Positions 39,009 to 49,526 of a stretch of DNA of 64,000 nt are shown here, one piece after another. Location of the stretch: contig JADKJC010000013.1 of NCBI GenBank assembly GCA_016722465.1, forward strand, positions 310,001-374,000, in the 5' to 3' direction. Position 1 is the first letter of the stretch; every line of letters starts with the position of its first letter. The DNA is from Chitinophagaceae bacterium (GTDB lineage: Bacteria > Bacteroidota > Bacteroidia > Chitinophagales > Chitinophagaceae). Below the pieces are notes generated by a model. That model did no database searches. It was given only the letters and a program-made list of their open reading frames with translations, and was not told the origin of the DNA. The position numbers and the translations under genes were made by a program.

Positions 39009-39078
39009 GTGCAGGCTGTGAGGTTTTTGTAAAATTATGGGTTAAAAACATTCTACCATCAAATCAAGTGAAAGCATC

Positions 39079-40095
39079 TTACATTTCTTCAATGAGTTTT
39101 TCCAGGTTAGTTACCATCTGACAGGTAATATCCAAATGTGTTACCATTCTTACCTGTGTGGCAGAAATAGCTATTGCTAAAACATCATGCCTGCCCAGGT
39201 AGTCGGTAAAACTGGTTGGGGTATAAGGTTGTTCCACATCAAAAATAAGTATGTTGGTTTCTACAGGCAGCATGTTAGTTATAAAACTCTTTTTAATCAG
39301 CGCTGCTGCAATTTGTTTTGCATGTTCATGATCTTTGCTCAACCGGGTGATATTATTTTCAAGTGCGTAGATACCGGCCGCAGCGATATAACCTGCCTGC
39401 CGCATGCCACCTCCAAACACTTTTCTTATCCGCCTTGCTTTTTTAATCAACTCACTATTTCCCAGTAACAAACTTCCGGCTGGTGTACCCAACCCCTTGC
39501 TGAGGCAAATGGAAATACTGTCAAATAACTCACCGTATTTTTTGGGTTGTTCATTCTTTGCAACCAGTGCATTCCACAGCCTGGCGCCATCTAGATGAAA
39601 TTTCAAATTATTTTCCAGGCAAACTTCCTTAATTCTTTGAATATCAGTAAAGTTATAACAGGCGCCGCCACCTCTATTAGTAGTGTTTTCAATACAAACA
39701 AGGCTGGTTCTTGCTTTATAATCAAAAGGCGGGTTGATGTTTTCTTTTACTTGCAAATTCAATATCCTTCCCCGGTCACCCTCTACAGCTTTTACCTGGC
39801 TACCGCTGTTAAACGCAATGCCGCCACCTTCATAAATGTACACATGGCTTAAGGTTTCACAAATCACCTCGTCTCCCGGTTGTGTATGGCATTTGATTGC
39901 GATCTGGTTTGTCATAGTACCACTTGGGCAAAACAAAGCAGCTTCCATTCCAAACATTGCAGCAGCCATTGCCTCTAATTGATTCACTGAGGGATCTTCT
40001 CCAAATACATCATCGCCTACGGGCGCATGAAACATAGCTTCCAGCATGGCTGCAGATGGTTTGCTAACAGTATCAGAACGTAAATCGGTTATCAT
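39079..40095 (-). CDS. ltaE: Low-specificity L-threonine aldolase
   Basis: A PLP-dependent fold-type I aldolase of 338 residues that splits L-threonine or L-allo-threonine into glycine and acetaldehyde. From the preferred ATG at 40095 it begins [14 protein letters not shown], the exact family start; the open frame's upstream Met adds 12 residues with no family match. [11 protein letters not shown] is the PLP-phosphate region, [10 protein letters not shown] holds the PLP-pyridine aspartate, and [14 protein letters not shown] contains the Schiff-base lysine. It is a single gene between the glycosyltransferase and rpoD. Confidence 0.92.
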   Translation of the reverse strand: MITDLRSDTVSKPSAAMLEAMFHAPVGDDVFGEDPSVNQLEAMAAAMFGMEAALFCPSGTMTNQIAIKCHTQPGDEVICETLSHVYIYEGGGIAFNSGSQVKAVEGDRGRILNLQVKENINPPFDYKARTSLVCIENTTNRGGGACYNFTDIQRIKEVCLENNLKFHLDGARLWNALVAKNEQPKKYGELFDSISICLSKGLGTPAGSLLLGNSELIKKARRIRKVFGGGMRQAGYIAAAGIYALENNITRLSKDHEHAKQIAAALIKKSFITNMLPVETNILIFDVEQPYTPTSFTDYLGRHDVLAIAISATQVRMVTHLDITCQMVTNLEKLIEEM

Positions 40096-40238
40096 CTGGC
40101 AAAAATAATAAGATAGCGGCTTGCAATTCACAATATTATCAGGGGCTTCGCAATCGATTGAGCTGTGTATATTAACAAGTTGTGCTTAATATTTTACTGC
40201 TTTTTTCGTTAATGTTATGAAAAACGAAAATGGGGTTG

Positions 40239-40246
40239 TATCTTTG
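40239..40246 (+). promoter_or_regulatory. Bacteroidota-type -7 promoter element of rpoD
   Basis: TATCTTTG matches the Bacteroidota primary-sigma -7 consensus TAnnTTTG exactly, and lies about 100 bases before the rpoD start. A clear -33 TTTG is not visible at the usual 17-23 base spacing, so only the -7 element is called. Confidence 0.65.
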
Positions 40247-40349
40247 CAGGCGTTTTAATTTTAATCATCTTTTAGTAGTTTTTGCAACAATTCGTGTCCT
40301 ATTAGTGTCATTATAACAAGTAATACAATTCTGAACCTAAATATAGCAA

Positions 40350-41206
40350 ATGAGGCAATTAAAGATCGCAACCCAGATAACTAACCGTGATTCCCAGGCG
40401 GTTGAAAAATATCTGCAGGAAATATCTAAGATTTCCATGATCACTCCTGAGGAAGAGACCATTTTGGCCCAAAAGATCAAAATGGGCGACCAGCGTGCGC
40501 TGGATAAACTCGTTCAGGCTAATTTGCGTTTCGTAGTATCAGTTGCCAAGCAATACCAGCACCAGGGGCTTTCACTAAGTGATTTAATCAACGAAGGAAA
40601 CCTTGGTTTGATAAAGCTGCCCAGCGTTTTGATGAAACAAAGGGTTTTAAATTCATTTCTTACGCTGTATGGTGGATACGTCAATCAATACTGCAGGCTT
40701 TAGCTGAGCAGGGAAGGTTGGTGCGTTTGCCACAAAATAAGATTGGTACTTACAATAAAGCCAACAAAGCTTATATGGCTTTTGAGCAGGAGCATGAAAG
40801 GGAACCATCAACAGAAGAGTTAGCCGAATTGCTTGAGATGAGTGAAACAGAAATCAACAATATTTTCCAGAGTAATACCCGTCACTCTTCGCTGGATGCA
40901 CCCGTACATGAAGCCGAAGATGTGGCAATGGGTGATTTGCTGAAAGGATCTGCAGAAACTGATGAAGATGTAATGCATGATTCATTGAGGAATGAAATCC
41001 GCAGGGTTTTAAAATCATTAAGTCCCAGAGAAGCAGAGATCGTAAATGCATATTTTGGACTGGATGGCGAAAATGGTGTTACCATTGAGCAGATCGGGCA
41101 AAAATATGACCTGACGAAAGAACGCATCCGCCAAATTAAAGAAAGAGCGATCAAGCGTTTGCAGAAAGCAAGGTACAGCGGAGCATTAAAAGCCTATTTA
41201 GGATAA
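40350..41206 (+). CDS. rpoD: Primary sigma factor RpoD/SigA, split by a one-base deletion
   Basis: The 285-residue RpoD of the short Bacteroidota type, lacking region 1.1. Region 1.2 starts [13 protein letters not shown]; region 2 ([20 protein letters not shown]) recognises the -7 element; the C-terminal helix-turn-helix is at [20 protein letters not shown]. The reading frame jumps after [10 protein letters not shown]. The A run at 40613-40615 has three bases; four restore the expected [11 protein letters not shown] ... [10 protein letters not shown], the diagnostic region 2 core. Since this gene is essential, the break is very likely a sequence error. A T-tailed terminator follows the stop. 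Confidence 0.95.
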
Positions 41207-41230
41207 TCCCTGTCCTCTACATACTTATTT

Positions 41231-41260
41231 CCCCGGTAAATTTTGCCGGGGATTTTTTTT
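41231..41260 (+). terminator. Terminator after rpoD
   Basis: CCCCGG (41231-41236) pairs with CCGGGG (41246-41251) around a 9-base AT-rich loop and is followed by A and an eight-T tract. It begins 25 bases after the rpoD stop codon. Confidence 0.9.
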
Positions 41261-41346
41261 ATGATGATTAACTTGATTTGAATGATTGTGATTTTGTTTG
41301 CAACTATCTGATATTTTTTTTGTTCTTAAACAATTAATTTTACACG

Positions 41347-42228
41347 ATGAATAGAATTATCAGCAGTTTATTAATAGCGGTACTGATAACCGGCTGTGAA
41401 AAGAATATCAACTTTGAATTAAAGCAGGCAGCAGATGTGCTGGTAGTAGATGCCAATATAGAAAATGGCCAGCCTCCATTGGTAATTCTTACACATAGTC
41501 TTGAATATTTCAGTAATATCAATCCTTCCATTATTGCCAATACATTTGTGCATAATGCAGAAGTGACGATTTCAAACGGTACACTTACGCATCGGTTAAA
41601 AGAATATGCCATTCCAGTTACTTCAGACATTAGTATTTACACCTATGGAATTGATACTGCCAATTTATCCACTGCGTTCAATGGGGAGTTTAATACAAAT
41701 TACACATTGAACATTGTTTCCAACGGAAAAGAGTATCATGCATCCACAACCATACCCATTCTTGCAAAAAAACCTGACTCCCTGTGGTGGAAAAAAGCAC
41801 CTTTCCAGGAAGATACCACCAGGGTCATATTAATGACTAAAGCTTCAGATCCTCCCGGCCTTGGCAACTATGTCAGGTATTTTACCAAAAAAAATAATGA
41901 GCAGTTTTTGCCAGGAGAGAACTCTGTATTTGACGACCAGGTGATTGATGGAACCACGTATGAACTGCAGGTACAGCCAGGTATTGACAGGAATAGCAGG
42001 GTACTGCTAAAGGACAATTATTTTAACAGGGGAGACACGATTACCCTTAAGCTTTGCAACATTGATAAAGCAACCTATACATTCTGGAATACCTGGGAAT
42101 TTGCCTATCAAAGTATCGGCAACCCTTTTGCCCAGCCCAATAAAGTGATAGGAAATATCAGTAACGGAGCATTGGGTGCTTTTTATGGTTATGCTGCTTA
42201 TTACAAAACGCTCATTGTACCCAGGTAG
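41347..42228 (+). CDS. DUF4249 family lipoprotein
   Basis: A 293-residue lipoprotein. The lipobox LLIAVLITGC puts the lipidated cysteine at residue 17. The rest matches the DUF4249 style: an early LVVDANIENGQPP, ending with a set of aromatic strands (NGALGAFYGYAAYYKTLIV). This family is Bacteroidota-specific, often near TonB-dependent transporter genes, and its role is unknown. No such transporter is next to it here. The sequence looks complete. Confidence 0.88.
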   Translation: MNRIISSLLIAVLITGCEKNINFELKQAADVLVVDANIENGQPPLVILTHSLEYFSNINPSIIANTFVHNAEVTISNGTLTHRLKEYAIPVTSDISIYTYGIDTANLSTAFNGEFNTNYTLNIVSNGKEYHASTTIPILAKKPDSLWWKKAPFQEDTTRVILMTKASDPPGLGNYVRYFTKKNNEQFLPGENSVFDDQVIDGTTYELQVQPGIDRNSRVLLKDNYFNRGDTITLKLCNIDKATYTFWNTWEFAYQSIGNPFAQPNKVIGNISNGALGAFYGYAAYYKTLIVPR

Positions 42229-42312
42229 TCCTATAACATCATTACTACAAACCTCACTTGTCAACATTATGCATATTGACTTATTTTTGTCTTTCAACTT
42301 TAGCAAAAAATC

Positions 42313-43260
42313 ATGGAATCCAGCACAACAGAAAAGGTAAATTGTTTGATCATAGGTTCAGGACCGGCAGGATACACCGCAGCGATATACGCCAGCAGGG
42401 CAGGATTGAACCCCGTATTATACCAGGGTATTCAGCCAGGCGGGCAACTAACCATCACAACAGAAGTTGAAAATTATCCCGGCTACCCTGATGGTATCCA
42501 GGGACCTGAAATGATGGTTCATTTTGAAAAGCAGGCAAAGCGGATGGGCGCTGATATACGTTATGGATTGGCTACAAAAGTTGACTTTTCATCACAGCCT
42601 TATAAAGTACAGATTGATGATGAAAAATGGATGGAAGCCAATGCAGTGATCATTTCTACCGGAGCTTCTGCAAAATGGCTGGGTATTGAAAGTGAGCAGC
42701 GCTTAAATGGTTATGGCGTAAGCGCCTGTGCTGTTTGCGATGGATTCTTTTTTAAAGGTAAAGAAGTAGCCATTGTTGGTGCAGGTGATACTGCAGCAGA
42801 AGAGGCACTCTATCTTTCCAAAATCTGTTCACATGTGCACATGATTGTAAGAAGGGGAGAAATGAGGGCAAGCAAGATCATGCAACAACGGGTGCTCGAC
42901 ACTAAAAATATTACCGTTTACTGGCACAGCGAAACAGATGAAGTGATCGGTGATAAAAAAGTGGAAGCCGTAAGAATAAAAAACAATCAAACCGGATCAT
43001 TAAAGGAGATACCGGTAAGTGCATTTTTTGTTGCCATCGGCCACCAGCCAAACAGTGATATTTTTAAAGATTGGATTGATATGGATGAAGCAGGTTATAT
43101 CAAAACGATTCCGGGCAGCAGTAAAACAAATATCGAAGGCGTATTTGCATCAGGCGATGTACAGGATAAAATTTACCGCCAGGCTGTAACTGCTGCCGGT
43201 AGTGGCTGTATGGCAGCACTTGATGCAGAACGTTATTTAAGTGAGAAAGGACTGCATTGA
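42313..43260 (+). CDS. trxB: Thioredoxin-disulfide reductase
   Basis: A 315-residue FAD flavoprotein that reduces thioredoxin with NADPH. The FAD loop GSGPAG is at 15-20, the redox pair is C139 and C142 in ACAVCDG, the NADPH loop is GAGDTAAEEA shortly after, and the C-terminal FAD segment is EGVFASGDVQDKIYRQA. All catalytic features are intact and the length is normal. It is cytoplasmic. It may be read in a unit with folB, which begins 88 bases later. Confidence 0.95.
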   Translation: MESSTTEKVNCLIIGSGPAGYTAAIYASRAGLNPVLYQGIQPGGQLTITTEVENYPGYPDGIQGPEMMVHFEKQAKRMGADIRYGLATKVDFSSQPYKVQIDDEKWMEANAVIISTGASAKWLGIESEQRLNGYGVSACAVCDGFFFKGKEVAIVGAGDTAAEEALYLSKICSHVHMIVRRGEMRASKIMQQRVLDTKNITVYWHSETDEVIGDKKVEAVRIKNNQTGSLKEIPVSAFFVAIGHQPNSDIFKDWIDMDEAGYIKTIPGSSKTNIEGVFASGDVQDKIYRQAVTAAGSGCMAALDAERYLSEKGLH

Positions 43261-43348
43261 TTCAGTAGTCAGTGATTAAGTGTGTTTTCGGTGGTCAGTA
43301 GCCTGTCCTATCCCTGTTTATTAAAACCATTAAATAATCAAACCATTA
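43261..43348. repeat. Short repeats in the trxB-folB spacer
   Basis: The spacer contains repeated CAGTAGTCAGT-like words near 43263-43301 and a 10-base direct repeat AAACCATTAA at 43324-43333 and 43340-43349, the second copy overlapping the folB ATG. It resembles the low-complexity spacers in the carboxylase operon. Confidence 0.65.
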
Positions 43349-43699
43349 ATGCTTACCATCCATCTTCACAATCTTAAATTTTTTGCTTTTCATGGTTTGT
43401 ATGAAGAAGAAAGAAAAACAGGTAATAATTTTGAAATGGATGTGGATGTAGTAGCCGATATTCCAGTTGTGATTACAAAACTGGAGCACACGGTTGACTA
43501 TGCTGTGGTTTACCAGGTTATTGAAAGCAGGATGAAACAACCAACGGCATTGCTTGAAACGTTGGTACATGATCTTGCTGAAAAAATTCATCAGCATGAT
43601 AAAAGAATACGTTCAGTGAGCATCACGATCAAAAAATTATCGGCCCCTATTAAAAACTTCAACGGCATTGTGGGAGTATCTTATAAAAAAGATTTTTAG
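43349..43699 (+). CDS. folB: Dihydroneopterin aldolase
   Basis: A 116-residue enzyme of folate synthesis that turns 7,8-dihydroneopterin into 6-hydroxymethyl-dihydropterin and glycolaldehyde. The FolB signature FFAFHGLYEEERKTGNNFEMD lies near the N-terminus (with the conserved Glu in the YEEE part), DYAVVYQVIE is the middle helix, and the conserved late lysine is in KKLSAPIKNFNG. It forms an octamer in the family. The next gene begins one base after its stop codon region, so the two are probably co-transcribed. Confidence 0.93.
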   Translation: MLTIHLHNLKFFAFHGLYEEERKTGNNFEMDVDVVADIPVVITKLEHTVDYAVVYQVIESRMKQPTALLETLVHDLAEKIHQHDKRIRSVSITIKKLSAPIKNFNGIVGVSYKKDF

Positions 43700-43700
43700 C

Positions 43701-44453
43701 ATGAAAACGTTCCTTACCTTTTTACTGGCTGTTTTTTTATCCTTTCATCTTTCGGGCCAGGATATCAATGCGATCATAAAAGAAGGCGACAGGCTTGAGA
43801 GTGCACTCAATGAAAAAGCTGCTTTTGAAAAATTCAAGGAAGTGCTCCGCCTGCAACCGGTAAATATGTATGCCCTTAACAAGTGTAGTGAACTGTGCAG
43901 CCGCATAGGTAAAAGGGAATTGGCAGATAAAGCAAGAAATGATTATTACGAAGCGGCCAAAAAATATGCAACCATTGCTTTAAAGCTGCATCCGGAAAAT
44001 TCAGAAGCCAACTGCGTAATGGCCATAGCCCTCGGACGTACTTCGCTGGAAAAAAGCGGCAAAGAAAAAATAAATGCAGCGAAAGAGATAAAAAAGCATG
44101 TTGACATTGCCGTTAAGTACGACCCCCAAAATTACAAAGCATGGCATGTACTTGGCCGCTGGCATTTTGAAATTTGCAGCCTCAATTTTTTTGAAAAAGC
44201 AGCCGTAAAAGTTTTGTTTGGTGGTATGCCCAAAGCCTCACTGACTGAATCTATCCGGGCATTTGAAAAGGCACGGAGCATTTTACCCGGTTTTGTATTG
44301 AATTATTATGAAATGGCAAGGGCTTACAGAAAGAACAATCAAAAAGAAAAGGCCATCAGCGCCATCAATACCATGCTATTGCTTGCCAGTACCACCGAAG
44401 ATGATGAGCAGATCAAAGCAGATGGAAGAAAACTGTTAAAAGAGTGGAAGTAA
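43701..44453 (+). CDS. Exported helical-repeat protein resembling RMDN/TPR proteins
   Basis: About 250 residues from the ATG at 43701 (signal peptide MKTFLTFLLAVFLSFHLSGQ). The upstream in-frame Met would add 11 residues that overlap folB. The mature part is all helical, TPR-like. Two stretches, AWHVLGRWHFEICSLNF and KAAVKVLFGGMPKASLTESI, closely recall the core of the regulator of microtubule dynamics (RMDN) proteins of animals, which are also TPR-like. The resemblance says nothing certain about function here. Likely periplasmic. Confidence 0.82.
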   Translation: MKTFLTFLLAVFLSFHLSGQDINAIIKEGDRLESALNEKAAFEKFKEVLRLQPVNMYALNKCSELCSRIGKRELADKARNDYYEAAKKYATIALKLHPENSEANCVMAIALGRTSLEKSGKEKINAAKEIKKHVDIAVKYDPQNYKAWHVLGRWHFEICSLNFFEKAAVKVLFGGMPKASLTESIRAFEKARSILPGFVLNYYEMARAYRKNNQKEKAISAINTMLLLASTTEDDEQIKADGRKLLKEWK

Positions 44454-44648
44454 TTGTAGGATGACAAAAGAGTAATGGAATTAAATGCGGCACTCACTTT
44501 TTTTTAATCATTCATTTCTTTTGTAACAAATAAATTTCCTTGTTGTCATATCCTCTTCCTGCCCTTTGTTTAAACATTCGCTAAAATCTTCTTAACGCAG
44601 TCGGTCACTTGCCTTAATCACTTATCTTCGGTAGCAAAAAATCCACTA

Positions 44649-46601
44649 ATGCATAAAAAGTTATTGCTTGCCTGCTCCTTTATCATCGCTGTAATATCTT
44701 CCCGGGCACAGTTTCTTGATTCATTCGATACCAAATACAATCCAAGGGATCTTTTCTCTCCATTATTTTATCCAACCGGCGAAACCATTACAAGGAGCGC
44801 CGATGGCAGTCCTAATGTTGGTTATTGGCAAAACAGGGCTGATTACCAGGTAACCGCTTCGTTAAATGATGTGAGCAATGAAATTTCAGGTTCTGTTGTC
44901 ATCACCTATAAAAATAACAGTCCGCACAGCCTGCCTTTTTTATGGCTGCAACTCGACCAGAATTTGTTTAACAAAGAAAGCCGTGGACGAAGGCGCCTGC
45001 CGGCAGAAGGCAGCAGCCGTTATGGTGATGCCGCCTCTGACTTTAATGGTGGGTATAAAATAAATACAGTAAAGCTGAATGACAATGTTGCTGACTTCAT
45101 CATTACAGATACAAGAATGCAGTTACGCTTAAATAATGATCTTAAACCCGGTGGTGATGTTGTAAAAATAAAAATTGAGTATTCCTTTGTGTTGCCGGAA
45201 TATGGTGCAGATCGTTGCGGTATTCAACCTGCAGCCAGGGGAAATATTTATGCGGTAGCGCAGTGGTACCCACGCATGTGTGTGTATGATGATGTGCATG
45301 GTTGGAATACATTGCCTTACCTGGGCCAAAGTGAGTTTTACTTAGAATATGGCGATTTTGATATCAGCATAACAGTTCCGGCATGGCACATTGTAGTGTG
45401 CAGCGGAGAATTACAAAACCCGGTTGATGTACTGACACCCCTGCAATACCAGCGGTTGGAAAATGCAAAAAAAAGTGATAAGACAGTAACCATCCGTTCA
45501 GAAAAGGAAGTATCCGACCCCGAATTTGCAAGAAAAGAAAAAACACTTACCTGGCATTATAAGATACATAATGCCAGGGATGTTGCATGGGCTTCCTCTA
45601 AATCATTCATATGGGATGCGGCAAAAATTAATTTGCCCGATAATAAAACTGCCCTTGCAATGAGTGTATACCCAGCAGAAAGTAAAGGGAAAGATGGATG
45701 GGGCAGGGCCACCGAATACACAAAAGGCAGCATCGAAAATTACAGCAAACGGTGGCTTCCATATCCATATCCTGTGGCAACCAACGTTGCCAGCAATGTA
45801 GGAGGAATGGAATACCCAGGTATTGTTTTTTGTGGCTACCGGGCAGAAGCAGATGCATTATTTGGTGTAACAGACCATGAGTTTGGGCACACCTGGTTTC
45901 CCATGATCGTGGGCAGCAACGAACGCAAATACGGGTGGATGGATGAAGGCTTCAATACCTTTATTAATTCACTGGCCGATGATGATTTTAATGATGGGGA
46001 ATACAAAAATTTCACCAACACCATGGATGTAATGGCAGGATACATATTCAATCCTAACAGCGAGGCCATTATGAATACTCCTGATGCAATGAAGGAAAGC
46101 AATATCAGTAATTCCCTTTATTTTAAACCCGGCTATGGATTGGAATTATTAAGAAATGAAATTGTAGGTGCAAAACGCTTCGACTATGCCTTACGGTTGT
46201 ACATACAGCGCTGGGCTTATAAGCATCCAACTCCGTGGGACTTTTTTAAAACGATGGACAACGCTACCGGTGAAGACCTCAGTTGGTTTTGGAAAGCATG
46301 GTTCATGGAAAACTACCGCCTGGATCAATCAATACTTTCTGTTGTTTATGTGGATGGAAATCCCGCCAGGGGATCATTGGTAACCATTGCTAACCTTGAC
46401 CAAATGGCGATGCCGGTTGTAATTGAGTACGAAGAAATTGGCGGAAAAAAAATCCGGATGCGGCTGCCTGTTGAAATATGGAACAATACAGCTTCATTTA
46501 AAATAAAATTACCCACCAGGGAAAAATTATTCAAAGTAGTGATAGACCCTGATAAAGTCTTTCCCGATATGAATTTTGACAATAATAGCTGGATGAAATA
46601 A
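44649..46601 (+). CDS. M1-family metallopeptidase
   Basis: A 650-residue exported zinc aminopeptidase-like protein with a signal peptide (cleavage near SSRAQ, residue 20). The zinc site is complete: HEFGH at 410-414 and, 18 residues later, E433 in WMDEGF. A GGMEYP motif (385-390) stands where the family has GxMEN, the usual substrate-amino-group loop. The N-terminal beta domain (about 60-300) and C-terminal region match the shorter M1 proteins of Bacteroidota. It should cleave peptides in the periplasm or at the surface; N-terminal specificity is inferred. It appears monocistronic. Confidence 0.9.
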   Translation: MHKKLLLACSFIIAVISSRAQFLDSFDTKYNPRDLFSPLFYPTGETITRSADGSPNVGYWQNRADYQVTASLNDVSNEISGSVVITYKNNSPHSLPFLWLQLDQNLFNKESRGRRRLPAEGSSRYGDAASDFNGGYKINTVKLNDNVADFIITDTRMQLRLNNDLKPGGDVVKIKIEYSFVLPEYGADRCGIQPAARGNIYAVAQWYPRMCVYDDVHGWNTLPYLGQSEFYLEYGDFDISITVPAWHIVVCSGELQNPVDVLTPLQYQRLENAKKSDKTVTIRSEKEVSDPEFARKEKTLTWHYKIHNARDVAWASSKSFIWDAAKINLPDNKTALAMSVYPAESKGKDGWGRATEYTKGSIENYSKRWLPYPYPVATNVASNVGGMEYPGIVFCGYRAEADALFGVTDHEFGHTWFPMIVGSNERKYGWMDEGFNTFINSLADDDFNDGEYKNFTNTMDVMAGYIFNPNSEAIMNTPDAMKESNISNSLYFKPGYGLELLRNEIVGAKRFDYALRLYIQRWAYKHPTPWDFFKTMDNATGEDLSWFWKAWFMENYRLDQSILSVVYVDGNPARGSLVTIANLDQMAMPVVIEYEEIGGKKIRMRLPVEIWNNTASFKIKLPTREKLFKVVIDPDKVFPDMNFDNNSWMK

Positions 46602-46866
46602 GCGGATCCGGTAATACCTGATTTATTAATAAAAGCAGCATTTGGCTTACATTTTTTAACCGGTAGGTTGCCCCCTTTAAACGTGTATTGGAGCATGATG
46701 ATCATTATTTAAATCATACATATTATAAAAAAATGGCACTGCAACGTTCATGTTGATATTTTATTGCCCGTAAATCCAACTTTTTATACAAAATTTCAAT
46801 TTATCAGGCCAAATAACTTACGTTAAATGTTTATTATCATTAAATTGCGATATCAAAACTATATAC

Positions 46867-48957
46867 ATGATGAAGAAAATTTACACACTACTATTCTTTG
46901 CTGCTTTTTCAATTTCAGCAATCAACGCACAAACAGGGGTTGCCATTGGCTCCAATGGAGGACAGGGGTCTTTCATTATTGGTACCAATGTGTATGGCCC
47001 AATGACTTCTGTTTCAACAGGAGCTTCCTGGAACAGGCATGCCTACATTTACCCTGCAAGTTTACTTGCCGGTATCCCTTCTGGTTCTACAATTGATTCC
47101 CTGTTCTTTTTCAGGGGAACAAGTGGTGCCACACTGGGCGGTTTGGCCGGCACAGTTAGTTTTAAGATATATCTTAAAAACACCGCTACCAATGCATTTG
47201 CTGCCGGAACATTATGGTCAAATGAAATTTCAGGTGCAGACCTCGTGTATGATTCAGACCCAACTGCCGAAGTGGGTGTTACTACGGGTTTTAAAAGGTT
47301 TGATGTAGGGGCTCCTTTTGTATATACCGGCGGTAACTTAGAAGTACTGGTGGAATACACACAAAGCGCTGCAGCTACAGGAGAGGTTGGATGGATATAT
47401 GACAATAACACTACTGAACCAGCTTATGTAACTAATTCAGTGGCTTACATCAGCGGTACTACCGGTAGCCCAACCAATACACTTTCAACATTGAATCTTA
47501 GGCATCCTGCCATGCTGGTTTATTATACTTATTTAACAGCAGTTAACCCCGGACTCAACTTCTTTACCGATGCACCTGGTGTTACCTGTCACAGCACAGG
47601 CCAAACAATAGCAATGGAATTGCAAAACTATGGTACCGATCCGATTGGAGCAGGTGCAGCAGCCGTTACGCTGGATGTAACAGGAGCAAATATCTACAAT
47701 GCGACTTTATTTAATACCGGTGTAATTCCTGCCGGCGGAACTGAAACAATTACATTTTCTGGCGTTAACCTGGGTACTGCAGGCAATAACGATTATACAG
47801 CTTATGTTAACATGGCTGGTGATCCTGTACAATCAAACGACAGCCTTTTTGGTGGAGGTATTACTGCAAGTAATATTGCTGCTTTTCCTGCTGTAGAAGA
47901 TGTGGAAACAACTTTGCCAGTGGTATCTTATGTAGCAACACTTGCTGGAGGCCAAGCATGGTCATTGCAGAATTTTGGTTATATAAATGTTGATCTTGCG
48001 GATTCACTGCATCCTTATGGCGGTGAAAACTTTTTCCTGTTTGATAGTTATAACTCTGCTGCCGGAACATCTACAAGATTGTTCAGCAACTGTGTCACTT
48101 TAACCCGTTCGGTTACACCAGCCTCAAATTCACTTACTTTCTTTATGAGCCACGACAGTAGTTATGTCGATTTTCCTGATAGTTTATATGTGAGTATTTC
48201 TGAAGATAAGGGTGCCACCTGGACCAGGATAGCAGGCTTTGCAAGATATGATGCAGCGTTTGTGTTCCCGGACTGGAGACAGGAAACGGTTGATCTTTCC
48301 GCTTTTGGTTGTAAAACCATCCAGATAGGCTTTGAAGCAATAGGTGCCTTTGGCAATGTAATGGGGCTTGATGATATTACCATTAACTCAACAGGTGATT
48401 TGAACTGTGCAGTACCTGTTACATTAGTAGGATTTACGGTTCAAAAACTTAATAAGGCTAACAAACTAAGCTGGAAAACAAGCCAGGAATTAAACACCCT
48501 GAAGTTTGTTGTAGAACAAAGCAGGAATGGCCGTGAGTTTATTGAACTGGGCCAGGTGGCAGCTGCAGGAAACAGCAACACTGAAAGGACGTACACTTAT
48601 ACACACAACCTTCCTGAAAAAGGATACAACTACTACCGCATTAAAATGGTAGACATTGATAACAGTGCTAAATATAGTGCAGTACGCAGCCTGCAGAACC
48701 TTGGTGTCAACGAGATCAGCAGCTATCCTAATCCTGTAAGAAGCAGTATGCAGGTATCCATCAATGCTGAAAAAACTGATATTGCCAACGTACTGATCAC
48801 CGATCTTAGCGGTAAAACCATTTACTCAAAAGTGTACAACGTTACAGAGGGTGATAATAACTTTACAATCAACACCGCCGGCTTTACAGCAGGTAATTAC
48901 ATCCTTAAAGTTCAATTGAGCGGAGAAGTAGTGGTGAAGAAATTCAGCAAGCTGTAA
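46867..48957 (+). CDS. T9SS type A-sorted exported protein
   Basis: A 696-residue secreted protein starting with two ATG codons and a signal peptide ending AINAQ at about residue 22. The body is beta-rich and Gly/Thr/Asn-rich, with CARDB-like segments (about 220-335: NPGLNFFTDAPGVTC, GAAAVTLDVTG). A strand region of the Bacteroidota kind follows (about 525-600: LVGFTVQKLNKANKLSWKTS). The last about 80 residues, from SSYPNPVRSSMQVSI to VVVKKFSKL, are a type A T9SS sorting domain. The protein is expected outside the cell; its ligand is unknown. Confidence 0.88.
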   Translation: MMKKIYTLLFFAAFSISAINAQTGVAIGSNGGQGSFIIGTNVYGPMTSVSTGASWNRHAYIYPASLLAGIPSGSTIDSLFFFRGTSGATLGGLAGTVSFKIYLKNTATNAFAAGTLWSNEISGADLVYDSDPTAEVGVTTGFKRFDVGAPFVYTGGNLEVLVEYTQSAAATGEVGWIYDNNTTEPAYVTNSVAYISGTTGSPTNTLSTLNLRHPAMLVYYTYLTAVNPGLNFFTDAPGVTCHSTGQTIAMELQNYGTDPIGAGAAAVTLDVTGANIYNATLFNTGVIPAGGTETITFSGVNLGTAGNNDYTAYVNMAGDPVQSNDSLFGGGITASNIAAFPAVEDVETTLPVVSYVATLAGGQAWSLQNFGYINVDLADSLHPYGGENFFLFDSYNSAAGTSTRLFSNCVTLTRSVTPASNSLTFFMSHDSSYVDFPDSLYVSISEDKGATWTRIAGFARYDAAFVFPDWRQETVDLSAFGCKTIQIGFEAIGAFGNVMGLDDITINSTGDLNCAVPVTLVGFTVQKLNKANKLSWKTSQELNTLKFVVEQSRNGREFIELGQVAAAGNSNTERTYTYTHNLPEKGYNYYRIKMVDIDNSAKYSAVRSLQNLGVNEISSYPNPVRSSMQVSINAEKTDIANVLITDLSGKTIYSKVYNVTEGDNNFTINTAGFTAGNYILKVQLSGEVVVKKFSKL

Positions 48958-48984
48958 TAATAATTATAAACAGTATTTATTTAA

Positions 48985-49016
48985 AAGAAGCCCTGGATTT
49001 TTCCGGGGCTTCTTCA
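48985..49016 (+). terminator. Terminator after the T9SS cargo gene
   Basis: AGAAGCCCTGG and CCGGGGCTTCT pair, with one T-G pair, around ATTTTT. The hairpin begins 28 bases after the stop codon and is followed by a short T-rich stretch. Confidence 0.8.
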
Positions 49017-49085
49017 TTTCTGGGTGACAATTGTTGCTTCTTATTTGGATTCTTTAACAATTGTTACAAGTTACCTATCGCTGCT

Positions 49086-49526
49086 TTGATGAATTATATC
49101 ACAGGATGCATCCTGTATCCTTTCATCAGACAAAATCAATTTTATGGCTGCGTTCAAAACCTTTTACAGGGAGTAATCCTATTGCTCCTTGCGGCATCCT
49201 GCAACAATACCGGGCAGCACAGCACTGCCAATGCAACCCTCTATGATAAATTGGAGAAAGCAATAACTGCAGAATCTGCGACCATTACTCCCAAAGAATT
49301 CAATACAGAAGACTATGACAATATTGTAGAAAACAATTTTGTATCCGCCATGGAAAATTGATTATCAACTTTTTCAATTGATGTGGATGCTGCTGCATAC
49401 AGCAATGTAAGGCGTTACCTGCAAAGCAGTACCACACCTCTAAAAGGTGCTGTAAGAATTGAAGCGATGATCAATTATTTTGATTACGGTTATACTGCTC
49501 CTCAAAATGAAGAACCTTTTTCATAG
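49086..49526 (+). pseudogene. Truncated vWA-family lipoprotein with in-frame stop
   Basis: The first part is a lipoprotein-like start (lipobox LLLLAASC, Cys about residue 39) ending ENNFVSAMEN at a TGA (49359-49361). In the same frame, right after the stop, comes LSTFSIDVDAAAYSNVRRYL and then GAVRIEAMINYFDYGYTAPQ, which is the N-terminal vWF_A-type segment of YfbK-like von Willebrand factor A proteins. The frame ends at 49524-49526, before any vWA domain. The in-frame stop is where family members have a proline, so a substitution rather than an indel made it. No later homology is visible. This is a dead remnant. Confidence 0.85.

Noticed and set aside
40350..40703. rpoD called as two separate short genes
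   Set aside because: The two pieces together make one complete RpoD with the region 2 core restored by one base, so two genes would be an artefact.
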